Positions 42,477 to 55,628 of a stretch of 64,000 nucleotides of DNA are shown piece by piece (positions within the stretch are counted from its first letter, which is position 1; the number at the start of each line of letters is the position of its first letter). The stretch is from the NCBI RefSeq assembly GCF_024713945.1, contig NC_134678.1, positions 7,006,001 to 7,070,000 on the forward strand, in the 5' to 3' direction. Both the position numbers and the translations under genes were made by a program. The notes beneath the pieces are model-generated. The model did not search any database. It was not told where the DNA came from and worked only from the letters and a program-made list of their open reading frames with translations. This stretch comes from Dermatophagoides farinae (taxonomy: Eukaryota; Arthropoda; Arachnida; Sarcoptiformes; Pyroglyphidae).

Positions 42477-44104
42477 CTGTGAAAAAAAAAAAAACATTAG
42501 AACACATTAGCTAATATAATGAAGATTCAAAGAGGAAAAATTTTGTCAAAAAAAGAAATTTCGGTGCCTTAGCGTTATGAAATATAGTAAATTGGGGTTG
42601 ATGATGATTTATTATTATTGATCATCATCATTTAAATGTCCAAACAAGATAACCGATCAACAGGGAAATGAGTATCAATATGATTATGATGATTATTATT
42701 TTTTTCTGCATTGATGATAAGGATTGTTGTTGTTGTTGGTGGTGGTAGTGGTAGTGATGGGAATCGCACATTGGCGATATACATGCATTGAAAATAAGTG
42801 ATTAAAATTAGTTATTAATGGTCATGCAAATGGTGGTGGTGTTAGTTGAAAATTAAATTTGTATAATAAGCATTAGTGGGTATGTGCGTCAAATATTAAT
42901 CAATCACAATGAAAGTGAAAATGCATTCATACCTTTCGAGCTTTAGTTTGATATTCCATTGCCTGTTTTGTTTGTTCACGACCTTTTTCCACATAATCAT
43001 TCGTTTCTTGTACATGATTTTCAATTCGATTGATCATTTCACCCTAGGTGAACAAAACAACAATGAATGAAAAAAATTCCAATCAAAAACAAAAACCATA
43101 CTTGATTTTCGACCAATGTGGCCATATCGACAAACATTTCATGTAATTCACGAATACTTTTCTCAATTTTAAGTATATCTTCATGTCTTGCTTGAATTTC
43201 TTCCAATTTTTCACGTGCTTCACGTGTTTCAGTTAGAAGCTATTATGGAATAATTATTAAAAATTGTGTTTGAATGAATAAACAATAAACAACATACACT
43301 TTGAATGAAAATTTCTGAACTAGGATTATCAAGAATTTTATCCAATTCTTCATTATCAATATCTTGATTAGCTGTAATGAATTAAGAGAAAAATTTCTTC
43401 ATTCATTTAAAATTCAAAACAAATGTATAACACATACTGATTGCTATTTGTCGCCGTAATAATTCTTTACATTTCGTACGATAATCAACCTGTGATGAAT
43501 TGTATGAATTGATTACATCCAATAATTGTTGCCGTAATGTTTGATATTGTACTGTTCGCATACGATATGAAGCAGAATTTGCATCTTTTGGTTGTTGACA
43601 TTCAATTTCCAATGCTAATGATGAAAAATATGACAAAATAAAATAAATAACAAAACAAAATTTTCAATGACATACATTTTAGATTTTCTTTCGATTTTTT
43701 CGATAACATTTTGAAATTTATGTTGACATCTTCCAATGCTTTTTTCGTTTCTGTCAAAAAGAAACAAAAAAAGAATTGAAATTAGCATTTTATGAAATTG
43801 GAAATTTCAAATTTAAAGATCACCGACTTTCATCCGGTTTAGCCGATAGCAGCATTCGTGAATGATAATCTTTCATTTCTTTAATTAGATTTTCCATCTG
43901 TTCGATAGCATTACGGATGTTTTCTACTTTTTCAATGAATTTTTCCGTATCCATTGATGTTATCATCACCGTACATTGTTCTTGTTGTTCATCATCATCA
44001 TTTATTCCGGCTCGCTAAATAGAAATTACAAAAAATTTTTGAAAAAGAAATCATTGAAATTTGGAACAAACCTTTCGGAATTCGGCAAGACGATCGCGAA
44101 CCAT
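42408..44104 (-). CDS. Divergent plasma-membrane syntaxin (syntaxin-1/4-like), alternative anchors
   Basis: Seven shared exons: 44,072-44,104; 43,828-44,014; 43,676-43,750; 43,438-43,614; 43,298-43,371; 43,102-43,239; 42,933-43,043. One of two terminal exons follows (42,628-42,705 or 42,408-42,476), giving 290 or 287 aa. Syntaxins are Qa-SNAREs that pair with SNAP-25-type and VAMP partners in vesicle fusion. The N-terminus reads [11 protein letters not shown]. Three-helix Habc regions contain [26 protein letters not shown] and [13 protein letters not shown]. The SNARE motif includes [18 protein letters not shown] and [11 protein letters not shown]. The zero-layer Gln is residue 228, at an exon end. 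Exon phases agree throughout with no frame break. It diverges clearly from syntaxin-1A in Habc, with no intron at the FFQE|V site but an extra one after codon 11. Orthology to Syx4 or a mite-specific copy is undecided. Confidence 0.9.
42628..42705 (-). CDS. Alternative terminal exon A of the divergent syntaxin (membrane anchor)
   Basis: The acceptor tcatcaatgcag precedes 25 codons and TGA. The product starts [17 protein letters not shown] and ends GYLVWTFK, a single membrane-spanning tail, in the phase 0 required by the shared exon ending ..YQTKARK. It is the proximal of two tandem terminal exons. Alternative C-terminal anchor exons are known in animal syntaxins, which supports the reading. 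Confidence 0.75.
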   Translation of the reverse strand, partial: KKIIIIIIILILISLLIGYLVWTFK

Positions 44105-47100
44105 TTTTTTTTGTTATGATAAAAACAAATAAAAAAAAAGCTGAAATACTAAAGGGGAATGAATTTTGTCAATCAATCACACGTAAAATGATTGGAATTT
44201 AATACAAATTTAATAGAAAATCAAAAATAATAATTGATATATTTCCATCAATTAATCATTATCATTGTTTGATGATTAATAATCAAAAGGTGGTAATATT
44301 TGTTTGCTCCTGAAAAATTAAAATCAATGTTAATGCATTCACGGAAACCAGAACCAAAAACAATAACAACAACAACAACAACAATATAGTAATCACGATA
44401 AACGATGATAAAATTAAATCAATTGTGTTTCAACAAACGATGATGATGTTTTTTTTTGTCTGGTTACAATCAACCAACCAACCAACTGTTGTCAACCAGC
44501 TGATTTTGTTGGAAAATGTAAATTCCAAAAAAAAAAAAAAAAAAAAAAATCGAATGAAAAATGAGCAATGGAAAATGAGTGTATCGGATGTTCGACACCA
44601 GATGGCTGGGCAGGGTTCAGGAGAAAATTTTTTTTGAAATTTTTTAAAATTTTTTTTTCAAAACAAACAAAATTGAAAATTGAAAATTGAAAACGAAAAC
44701 GAAAATGAAGAGAGAAAACAATTTTATTTCAATTAAAATCATTATTATTATTATTCATTATATAATAGATTATTATATAGATATAATTATTATATATTCA
44801 ATTAACTTTAATCGAATTTTTTTTTTCGTTTGAAAATTTTTTTTTCCCCATTGATTTTTTGTTTGTTTTTTGTTTTTGACATTGATTTCTTCATTTGTGG
44901 TAGTTGTAGTTGTAGTAGTAGTAGTAGTGTGTGTGGGTGTGTTTGTATGTGGATGTTATTTTTTTATTTTATTTTCCAAAAAAAAAAACAAAAAGAAGAA
45001 AGATGATGATTCATTGATGGTGAGGCGTGTCGATGTATGTCGATCATGATGATGGTTTTTGTGTTGGTGGTGGTGGTCGCCGTCGATAGTCGATGGTTGA
45101 TGGGCGTTGATTGAAAATTTTGAATTTATTTTATTTACAGAATTGAAATTTTTTTTTTTGGGGGTGGGGGCACGGGTGCGAGTGTCCATTGCAGTGGACA
45201 TTTTTTTTTTTTTATTTTATTTTGGTGGTGCAGAAAATAACAATGATGATGATGATGATGATGATGAACAAATTTTTTTTTTGAAATTTAAAAAAAATTT
45301 TTTGAAAAATAACAACAGCGATAACAACAATGAAAACAAAACAAACAAACAAACAAAAAAATTTTTTCTCATTCAATTTTCATAAATTAGTGAGACAAAG
45401 AAAAAATGAAAACTTGAATAAAAAGATTCATAAATCATCATCATCATCATCAGCCTTGACATTTTTGAAAATTTTACCGGATATTCGCATAAAAACCACA
45501 CTCACACACAAAAAAAAAATTAAAGGTCCGGAAATGAATTTTTCAGATTTAGGTGTGTGTGTGTGTGTGTGAAATCGGATTCGACATACAATTATATTAT
45601 TCTGTTGTCCATGTAGCTGGAGCAATTTCATCACCATCAACTTAACAACAACATGAAGGATTTTGTTGTTTTTTTTTCAAAAGGGAGCCACAAGAATAAG
45701 AAAATTCACACACCTAACAAACAGCAAAAATGAAAAGGAAATGTTTTTCAAATATTTCTGTTTATTTTTTTTTGTACAAAAAAACAACACTCAAATTTTA
45801 TATTTAAATTATTCTGTGTATGTGTGTGTGTGTTTGTGAGCGAGAGATAGTTATCTTCTCTATTCAATGATGATGAATTCTGTAAATAAAACAAAAAAAA
45901 AAAAAAACGAAAAAAAACAAATACACACGTTTGGAATGGAATGGAAATGAACAATACTAATTCTGATTGTGGTCAGTGGCTATTGCATACTGGCATATCA
46001 TGGTCTCTGTGTGTGTGTGTTGGTGTGTTTCAACAACAAGAAAAAAAATCAAATTTTGACTAGAATTATCGGTTTTTGATTGATTTGTTTTGTTTTTGTT
46101 TTCATTTTCTTGTTCAAAATTTTCATTATTTATAATGTATAATAATTTAGCAAATGACAATGATAATGATGATGATGATGATGATGATAATGATTGAATA
46201 ATGACAAATCACAACAAATTATAGATGATGATGATGATTATGAATTTGATAGGTACAATTTAGATACAAATTCTTAGTGTGTGTGTGTGTATGTTTTTTG
46301 TATCTTAAAACTTATCATCATTCATTTTATTGCCATTTTAAAATGTACCAGTGTTTTTTTTTGTTTGTTAATCAAAGAGAAAAAAAATTTATATCCAATT
46401 TACGGTGTGTGTGTGTGTGTGTGTGTATTATGGGTTGATTGCAAAAAATTTTGTTTTTTGTTTTCAAATTCAGATCAATCAATGTGTCTGCGTGTGTGTG
46501 TGTGTGTGTGTTTTAAAATCACAATCATATGTTTTTTGTTTGAAGAAAAAAAAGTGAAGGTGAAGGTCTATATTCAACTATTCTGTATGTGTGTGTGTGT
46601 GTGTGTGTGTGCTGATTGATTTGATCAAATCAAAAAACAAAAACGAAAAAAATTCTTACGATTCTTACGAAGTTATGGCCACATGGTTTTATTTATTAAA
46701 CAAACACAAACGATTTTTCTATGAATTTTTTTTCCTGGTGATAATGATGATGATGATGATGATGATGATTGATCCTTTTTTTTGCATTGATTATTTATAT
46801 ATTTATTGAGATCAAAATAGTATTTCACGAAAACAAGGTATGAATGTGTGTGTGTGTGGGTGTGTCATTCGATAATAATGATGATGATGATGATAATGAT
46901 GAATGAATGAATGAATTTTGTGCAAATTAAGAAAATGTTTTCCACTCTTTGAATTTATGTGGATGCTTGGATTGAATATTGATTTTTTTTTCACTGCAGC
47001 ACATTGATTATAACGATAATTTAAACAACGAAATACACACACACACACACACACTGAGAAATGGAGAGATAAACCGCAAACACATACACACATGGCACAA

Positions 47101-47437
47101 GAATCAAACTGAATTCAATTTGAATGATAATGAATGAATTTACAGCAAACAAAACAAAACAAAACAACAAAAAAAAATTGATTGATTGATTGTGTGGAAT
47201 ATTTTTTTTTCAAGAGAGAGAGAATCGTCGACACTTGATCAATTAATTAATAACAGCATCAGTAGCAGTAGACACACAGAAACATTCTTGATGTCACTTG
47301 CATAATTCTGGTAGTTGTTGTTGTTGTGGTTGTTGTTATGTCATGAATTGATCCATTTTAGGTGTTAATTCTCAATGATTTTTTTTTCAAATTTTTGATG
47401 GTAGATTAAATTTGTGAAGACAATGGTAATAATCAAT
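44105..47437. other. Intergenic region between the two syntaxin genes
   Basis: Holds the 5' flank of the divergent syntaxin and the 3' flank of syntaxin-1A. The + strand is T- and GT-rich with many ATG and GT repeats, i.e. A- and CA-rich on the sense strand of the syntaxins. No third anchor exon for syntaxin-1A and no other coding sequence was found. Confidence 0.6.
46405..46611. repeat. Cluster of three (GT)n microsatellites
   Basis: Three GT runs of about 20-27 bp each within 210 bp, separated by unique AT-rich sequence. Confidence 0.85.
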
Positions 47438-47984
47438 TTAAAATGGTATGAAACTTAGGAATAATGAAACAAGAATGAATGCAATAATGACCAAACATAT
47501 GATTATCATAATTTGTTTCTACAAGAAAAAAAAAATTTTAAGAAAGTTGAATTTAAATCACATCACTACAACAACAACAACAACATACCCTTCGTGCTTT
47601 ACGTTGATATTCCATTGCTTTTTTCGTATCTTTTACCGCTTCTTCAACATATTCCAATGCACTGGATACATGAAATTCAATTCGATCAATCATTTCTCCC
47701 TGGAATGAGTGAAAATTGAAAGAAAAAAAAACAATTAAAAGATTGATTACAAGAACCCCAAGTAATACATACTTGTGATTCGACCAACATGGCCATATCC
47801 ATAAACATATCGTGCAATTCTCTGATTGAATTTTCTAATTTAATAATATCAGCATGTCTTGCTTCAATATCGGCCAATGTTTGTTTCGCTTGTTGTGTAT
47901 CGGTCATGATCTTTTTTATTTTTTTGTTTTTTTTTTTGAATAAAAAATTAGATGAAATAAAAAAAGGTAAAGAAAAAATCAACC

Positions 47985-48016
<32 letters not shown>

Positions 48017-48863
48017 TTACTCCTTGAGTAAAAATGGCAGGATTACCACTTTCGAGCATCTCTTCTAGCTCTTCATTAGTCGTTGATCTACCGGCTGATG
48101 AAAAATTAATTATAACCATTAATTATAAACCATTATTGATTACATCATTATTTGTTTGATACATACTAATTTCCAATTGTCTTTGTATTCTTGCCTTACA
48201 TCTTTCTCTATAATCGGTTTGTGTTTTATTATAATCAGTCATAACTTCGACAAATTTTTGTGATAACATTGAATGTTGCGTTTTACGTATACGAAAATCG
48301 GCGCTCATCATTGATGTTTGTTCCAATTGTTCAATATTTTGTTCCATTACTGATTGAAGTCAAAAAACAAAACAAAAAAAAAATGAAATAAATCAAACGG
48401 GTTTATTCACAACTATAGTATAGTACCTTTTAGTTTTCCTCGTACACGATTTGCCGTCCTTTTTATGTCGCCCATTAAATCTTCTAGCTGTTGTTTGACC
48501 TCTGTGTGGACATATGAAAAAAAAGCGAATTGATCAAAATATTCATATCCAAAAAAAAAGTGTCGTTGATGTATGTTCAACTTACTATCATCGGTTTGTG
48601 GTGCACTTAATATAGCTGAATGTATTTTCTTCACCTCTTCAACATTTGCTTGCATTTTTTCAATATTCTCACGAATTTGTTCTACCTGTTGTTCATTTTT
48701 TTTGTTGATCCAAAAAAAAATCAATCAAATCATTTCTAACAACAGAATCACATACCTCTTGGAAGAATTCTTCCATGTAGCCACCTTTTTCTTCCACACC
48801 GACAGCGACATCTTCTTCATCCACTTGTGCCGCTTTTAATGCGGCCAACCTATCTTTGGTCAT
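47438..48863 (-). CDS. Syx1A: Syntaxin-1A, eight exons
   Basis: Exons 48,756-48,863; 48,586-48,685; 48,427-48,501; 48,167-48,349; 48,021-48,094; 47,773-47,910; 47,589-47,699; 47,438-47,518 give 289 aa. It is the presynaptic plasma-membrane Qa-SNARE. The start [13 protein letters not shown] and segments [28 protein letters not shown]-type Habc sequence, [19 protein letters not shown] and [15 protein letters not shown] are nearly identical to insect Syx1A. The SNARE helix contains [18 protein letters not shown]. The zero-layer Gln is residue 226, the position known in the family. The last exon encodes the anchor [20 protein letters not shown] with a short SFIPF tail. The acceptor before 47,910 is poor (aaaaaag). 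An in-frame TTG extends upstream of the chosen ATG, but conservation supports 48,863. Confidence 0.96.
47985..48013. repeat. Poly-A run of 29 (poly-T in the sense of syntaxin-1A)
   Basis: Homopolymer inside syntaxin-1A intron 5, only two bases downstream (sense direction) of the GTAAGT donor of the 74-nt exon. Confidence 0.9.
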
Positions 48864-51800
48864 TTTTGTTGTTGTATCTCTTTTCAAATTGATTTGTGAA
48901 CAAAAAAAAAAATTTTTTTTTTTTGAAAGCTTAAAATTTATTCACTTTGAAATGCAAATTATTCTCAACCAATTATTAGTGATGTTTTTTTTGATTAGAT
49001 TTTTTTTTTTAAACCAAACAAAAAAAAAATTGATTTTCATTGAATAATAAATAAGGCAATTTGAAATTTTCAATCTCTGTTTTCAATTTCAATTGAATTA
49101 AAATCAAACGATGAACAAAATTGGTTCAAATTACACTAAATATAATGATGATCGTTTGAAATGATGGTTGATGAACTTGGCGATTGTAATGCGTTTTCTC
49201 AATGTGGTCAGATGATTATTCTGATCAATCAGAATATCTTTTTTTTTTGGCAGTAATGAAATTATTTAAATTTTAAATGAAATGACGAAACGCACACACA
49301 CGCATACACACACACACAGTGACTTCCAACAAACCAACCGACGACCAAAAAAAAAAAAAACGATCACATAAAAATCATTGCATTTTTCTTGATATTTAAA
49401 GATTGAGAAATTTTCTTCAAGAAAAAAAAAATTCTTGACTGATTGTCGCAACTGAGCTATTGTAGCTGATTTTTAAATTGTAAGTTCATCGATTGTTTTT
49501 GTTTTGTTTCACGATTCTGTTGTTGTTGATGATGATGATGATGATGATGATAAAAAGGCAAATTCTTCGATGGTTTTCATGTGTGTGTGTGTGTGTGTTG
49601 TATCGTTGATAACAATGATGAAGATTTATTCATTTGATCATCAAAACCATTCTTGGTCATTCTTTTTTTTACACACACAATTTCAAAAAAAAATTCAATA
49701 ATAATACAGAATATTCGTCTGTATCATATCAATTAGATGTGATTATAAAGATCACTTTTTTTTGGTCATATTTTTTTTCTTCTTTTTTTTTAAATTATTT
49801 CACAACATTTCAGGTCTTGTTTTTTACATACACACACACACACACACACACAATTTCGATTCCATTCACTCACCATACACAAAACCTACAGACACAGACG
49901 CACACCGTATACACTTATTCATTCATCCAATTCTTTTTTTTCTAATCAAAAAAAAAATAGGAGCCAGAATTCTATGTGTTTTGTACTCACATGCATACAC
50001 ACACACACACACACTCAAAGACATACAACACTCCCAAAACGATCCAAAATAAAAAAAAACACACACACATAAACGAATGAGTCGAGAGTGGAAAACCAAA
50101 ACCAAAAAAAAAAATTCTGGTTTGAAATTCTGGAATCGTACGGTATGACGATGGTGGTGGATCGTGGTGGTAGTAGTGTCTACACTTTTTTGGTTTTTCC
50201 AAATACAAAATTATCGTTAGTTGTCGTCGTCGTAATCAGCAAAAAGTTATTTTTTTTTACCATTTGGCTGTAGAAAAACAACTGACTGACGCTTGTAGGA
50301 AATATTGAAGAAGAAAAAAAAATGATTTCCACCAATATAGCAGCAGGAGCATAGAATAGAAGAAGCATTGGATCGCACATCAAACGGATGGGCGTAATGG
50401 TCGTCGTCGTCGTCGTGGTCGTAGTCGTTTTTTGTTGCAAAAAATAAAAATCCATATAACACACACACACACACGTTTGTTGTATAGTCATAATTTTTGT
50501 ATTTGAAATTTGAATTATTATCAATTATCATCATTCCATATAATTCATCTATATAATAATAATGAATAGTGGACAAAGATGAATTATATATTTGTGTGTG
50601 TGTTTGTATGGTATTCATGTATATTTCGACCTAATAGGAAAGGATATCCACTATATATAATGGTTTCACGAAGAAAAAAAAAATAATGATTTTCATCATC
50701 ATCGTTGAAAAAAAAACAGAAATTGTAGTAGCACTGTGTAATGAAAATGGGTCATGAGGCCATATATATATATATAGATATATAAAAGTATACGACACAC
50801 AAATATACTAAATGGAAAGAATAATTGTCGATTCAAACTTGATCCAGAATCCGAAAAAAAACATATGAACCATATATATAGAAAATGATAATGTTTTAGA
50901 AAAAAAAATTTACCACTACCACAAAACTGGAATCATTTGGAACGAATTTCGATAGAATAGAGAGAAGAGAGAGAGAGAGAGAATCCATACTATCTATAAC
51001 TTACATCTTTTACATCATCATATAAATGGCAATGTTAATACTATTATAACCTAACCAACCAACAAACCATCAACGATAACAAAAATATTACGCAAGCAAT
51101 GAATGAATAAATGAATGAAATTCATTCACGAATTTCATCGTCGTCGTCGTCGTCGTTGTTGTTGTTGTTGTTGTTATTATTATTATTATTATTGGCTATT
51201 TATTTTGTTCACTTTTAATGCCAAGGATAATTATCTAAAGTATCAACATCATCGTAATGTTGTTGATGACGATATAGGGACTAGAAACCGCAAGATGGAA
51301 AAAAAACAAATTCAAGGAATTCCCTGTGTTTTAACACATCATCATCATCATCATGTATTACATGAATCTTGGACTTTGTATTTATTTTTTTTTTCGTTTC
51401 TCATTTTTAGAGAGGGAGAAAGAGAGAAAGAAAGAAAATAAAGAGAGCGAAACGATTGCCAATTCTTGGCACGGTTAGCAGTTTTGTTGGCCATTATGAA
51501 CAACAACAACAACAACGACGACGACAACAATGAGGGAGGAAAAACGGTAAACGATCCGAAAAGATTTTTACAAAAAGATATGAAATGATGATAATGATGA
51601 TGATGGTACAAAATAATACTAAATCTCCTAACTAAATGACCATCACCGACAACAACAACAACAACAGAAAAAAAAATCAACAGAATTGATTTTTTATTAT
51701 CATTATTATTATGGCCAATGGCCACTAAAGAAAGAGAAAAAAACAAGAATAACGATCACGAATCTTTCAAACAGCATCAACAACAACATTGACAATTAAA

Positions 51801-52701
51801 TGACTTTACCGGAAATATTTAACATTTTTTTTGCGGTGCAAAAAAGTAGGAGAAGGAAATGGAGAAAATAAAAATAAAAATTATCCAATAACATCATCAT
51901 CATCATCATTTGTTTTTGTTGTTTGGTTCATTCGATTATCAATAAATTTTCAATTTCCAAACTATATAAACAACAACAACAACAACGTCAAATGATGGAT
52001 AATAATTTAACCACAAAGAATTTATTCCTCTTGAACAAACAGAATTCCAGAATTTGAAAAAGATTTATTCATTTATTCGATTCAATACAATATTGTGGTG
52101 GTTGTGTTGTTGGTTATGGTCAACATGAATTGACAAAGAATCCTGATTTTTTTCCACCATTTTTTTTATCATCATTGTATAGAAAACGATAATGATCTGA
52201 CCCAAAATTGACATACAATGATTATTGTGGTTATTATTCAGGTTATTTATTTAGGAATAAATTAATTTTTACAAAAACAAAACACACCAAACACACAGAC
52301 ACAGACACACACACAATGACAATCATAAATCATCATTTTTTGATTGAGGATTTAGTGATAAAAAAAAACTGAATTTTTTTTCTGTTATTCAAACTGATAT
52401 AATAAAATGGCCACGTGTTTTTTTTTTGTTTATTAACTAATAACCCAATTAAGATGAACCTTGAATTTTTTTTTATTATTTGTTGTAATGTATAGAAAAA
52501 AAAATTAAAACCATCCATCCATCCATCCACCCACCCACACACACACACGTACTAAAATGAAACTATCACATTACATTGCATGTGTGTGTGTGTGTGTGTC
52601 AGGAATACAGCTGCTGGCTTCATTCATTTATTGTCTGGCCCTTTTTTTTTTGGTTTGAATAAATATTTTTTACAGCATTTATAAATAGGCAAATATTTTT
52701 T

Positions 52702-52737
52702 CCATTTTTTTTCCATTTTTTTTCCATTTTTTTTTTT
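52702..52737. repeat. 11-bp minisatellite (CCATTTTTTTT)n
   Basis: CC dinucleotides at 52,702, 52,713 and 52,724, each followed by A and a T run, show about three 11-bp tandem units. Confidence 0.75.
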
Positions 52738-54912
52738 GGAGATGACAATTTACATTTTACCAATTGGGAATCATATCGTTGAGTATAAAAAAAAATAAAG
52801 AAACATACAAAGGAAAAAAAATTGAGTTCACGGACATACAATTCATTCATTCATTCATCGATAAAACATCATCTATAGATCACCAGCCTATCGACCCATT
52901 CGAATATAAAGGAATGAATGAATGAATGAATGAATGAAAATTATTCCTTGAATACAAGCTGTATGGAATATTTTGGACTGAATATCAAAAAAAAAGAAAA
53001 AAAAATTCTAGCTAGACTATTTAGAGAATACAAACACATTGGAACAATAATAGAACACCAAAAAAAAAAAAAAAAAACGAATACAATGAGTTTTGTACAC
53101 CCCATTGAATATATATAAAAAAAAAACACACACACACAAGACAAACACAACACAAAAATACCAGCCACAACAACAGCAGCAGCAGCAGCATAATATATTT
53201 AGATACTGGATACATAACATACATACACACACACATATGGCCCAATGTGTCAAATGAAATTTTTTTTCATTTTCATTCAACTTGAGCTTTTGGCGCCATC
53301 GTCAGGATAGCCGAAAAAAAACGAATACTGTGCATGTGAAAATTCTGTGTTTTGAGTGTGTGAAACTTTTTTTTTTTTTGTCCTTCTCGTTTTTTTTTGT
53401 CGGGTTGCACGGATTCTTTGTTTGTCGGGTTTGTTAGTGTTGCTATTACTGCTTCTGCTGCTGTTTGTGTTTTATGTGTGTGTGTGATCTATATGTGTTG
53501 TAGCTGTAAACATAACAACAACAACAATAACGATAACGATAACGATATGATACGTCTGAAGGAATGTATGTTTTTTTTTCTATAGGCGATGGCGGTTTCG
53601 GGTTTTTTATTTTTTTTTGTTAGTTCTTTTTATTCACTTTTTACCCATATCATGCTCACCACACAAACACACACACACACAGACAGAATATTATAATGAA
53701 AAAAAAATAATCCGGCGGCGCTGGCGCCAGTGTCCGGTCGATTCTTCCGATTTTTTCTTCCTCTCTCTCTCTTTTTTACTTTCTCGAGCGTACAATTTTT
53801 TTCTATTCTTTTTTTTGTTTCTATTTTCCTTTTATTCGTTTATTGTGTCGATCGTTTTTGGGTAAATTTTTTTTTCCATTTTTCACACGCGCTTTCTCGT
53901 ACATACATTAAACACAATGAAACATTAACCAGAATTAAAGAGAAAGAAAAAAAAGTCCTGGATTTTTCTCCCACCACTCACAGACCAACCAACCCCCATC
54001 ATTGAAACACCTGAGTCGACTCTTGTTTGGCTGAGGTTCAAGAGCATGATTATTTTCATTATTAGATCACTATCATCATTTGTGTGAAAAAGAAAAAATG
54101 CAAAAAAAAAAAAAAAAAAAAATCAAGGTTAAATGAAATGGAAAAAAAACTTGATTTTGTCGGCAAATATTAAATGATTTGGTGGTGGTAATTTTTTTTT
54201 CTTTTCATCAGATCAATGTGACTAGTCTGCGTGTACCAATTAATTAATAAAATCAAGTGTTAAGGGGTTATTATAATACCCAAAAAATTTTTTTTTCCTT
54301 CCTTCCCTGTTTGCACCCAACGAGGATTATCCCAATTTGCGAGAGATCAAAAAAAAAAAAAATTTGATGATAAGCAAATCAATCAATTCGAAAAAAAATT
54401 GTTTGGATCAATTTTGAATTTAATCAGGATCATTATCGATTGATCGAATGAATCAATCATGAAAACAAAAAGTGATTGCCAATGTTACTGGATAATGACT
54501 GGGAGATTAATCATCATCATCATCATCATCGTTGCCAGTCAAAGTAATAAATATCCAATGAAATAATTTTGCCACTTAGATACAGACAAACAAATACAAG
54601 TGCAACAATTTAAATTATTCACGTTCGTTCATTGTTTCATGGAAATAAATACCCTTGAATAAGTTGCAAAAAAAAAATTTTGACAACATATCAAACAACA
54701 CGCACACATTGAAAATTTATCATTACCATGATGATTATGATGTATTTACATAACAATTATTCAAATCGAATATTGGAAACACAAACAAACAAACAAACGC
54801 ACACACACACACACACACACGCATGGAGTGAGATCTCAATGAAAGGAAAAAAAGAAAAGAAAAAAAAACTATTAAAATCCATTGTGTTTTCATTACGAAC
54901 AAATGATAATCA

Positions 54913-54940
54913 ATGATGATGATGATGATGATGATGATGA
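54913..54940. repeat. (ATG)n microsatellite
   Basis: About nine tandem ATG/GAT units. Confidence 0.9.
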
Positions 54941-55135
54941 CTAGTCAGAAATGTTTTTTTTTCTCATAAAATTTCTTCTTTTATCCCTGGATATCCAATT
55001 CACTACGATTCATTTATCTATCTATCTATCTATCAAAATACAAGTGAATACACCTGTGTCATTTAGATGATTTTTTTTCATTGTTTTGGGCCTTCAGTCC
55101 ATCAATGGTATTGGTTTTTTTTATGACCCAAACAC

Positions 55136-55167
<32 letters not shown>
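55136..55167. repeat. (CAT)n microsatellite
   Basis: About ten uninterrupted CAT units, 460 bp upstream of the ceramidase start. Confidence 0.9.
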
Positions 55168-55628
55168 ATATCGAAACGATGATAATTATTGATGATAAAC
55201 TTGAACCTTAAAAAATTGCACAGACAAAAATTAATCGTTTGTTGTTCTCATTTTTTTTGTTTGTTTGTTTGTGTGTGTGTGTGTGTGATCGTCTTTTTTT
55301 CTCATCTGTTTTGGTTTTTGTTGTTGTTGTTGTTGTTGATGATGTTGATGGTTGTGGTGGACACGACGGTGCTGGTGACAACGACAATATGTCTAATATA
55401 ATTTGTGTGATGATAAAAATCATCATCTGATACTTTGAAAAAAAAAATTAAGAATTTTCTTTTAATTAATTTTTGATAATCCTAGTTGATCCACATCCTG
55501 ATCCATCATCATTTTTGTTGGATTTTATTTTTTTCATATATAAATATAGATCTAATTTTTGTGATTATTGTCATTGTGTTATAAACACTTTTTTCTTCAT
55601 ATATCTATCTCATTTTTCAATAATAATA

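Larger units (their letters stand above)
48864..55628. other. Intergenic region between syntaxin-1A and ceramidase
   Basis: Divergent 5' flanks of syntaxin-1A (-) and ceramidase (+). Mostly microsatellites: CA/GT, CAT, GATG, CAA and TATA runs, and an 11-bp minisatellite. Relatively GC-rich patches without simple repeats sit at about 53,280-53,310, 53,580-53,600 and 53,708-53,745 (ggcggcgctggcgcc), and a short inverted repeat at 54,020-54,045. These could be promoter or 5' UTR sequence, but no exon can be defined. Confidence 0.6.
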
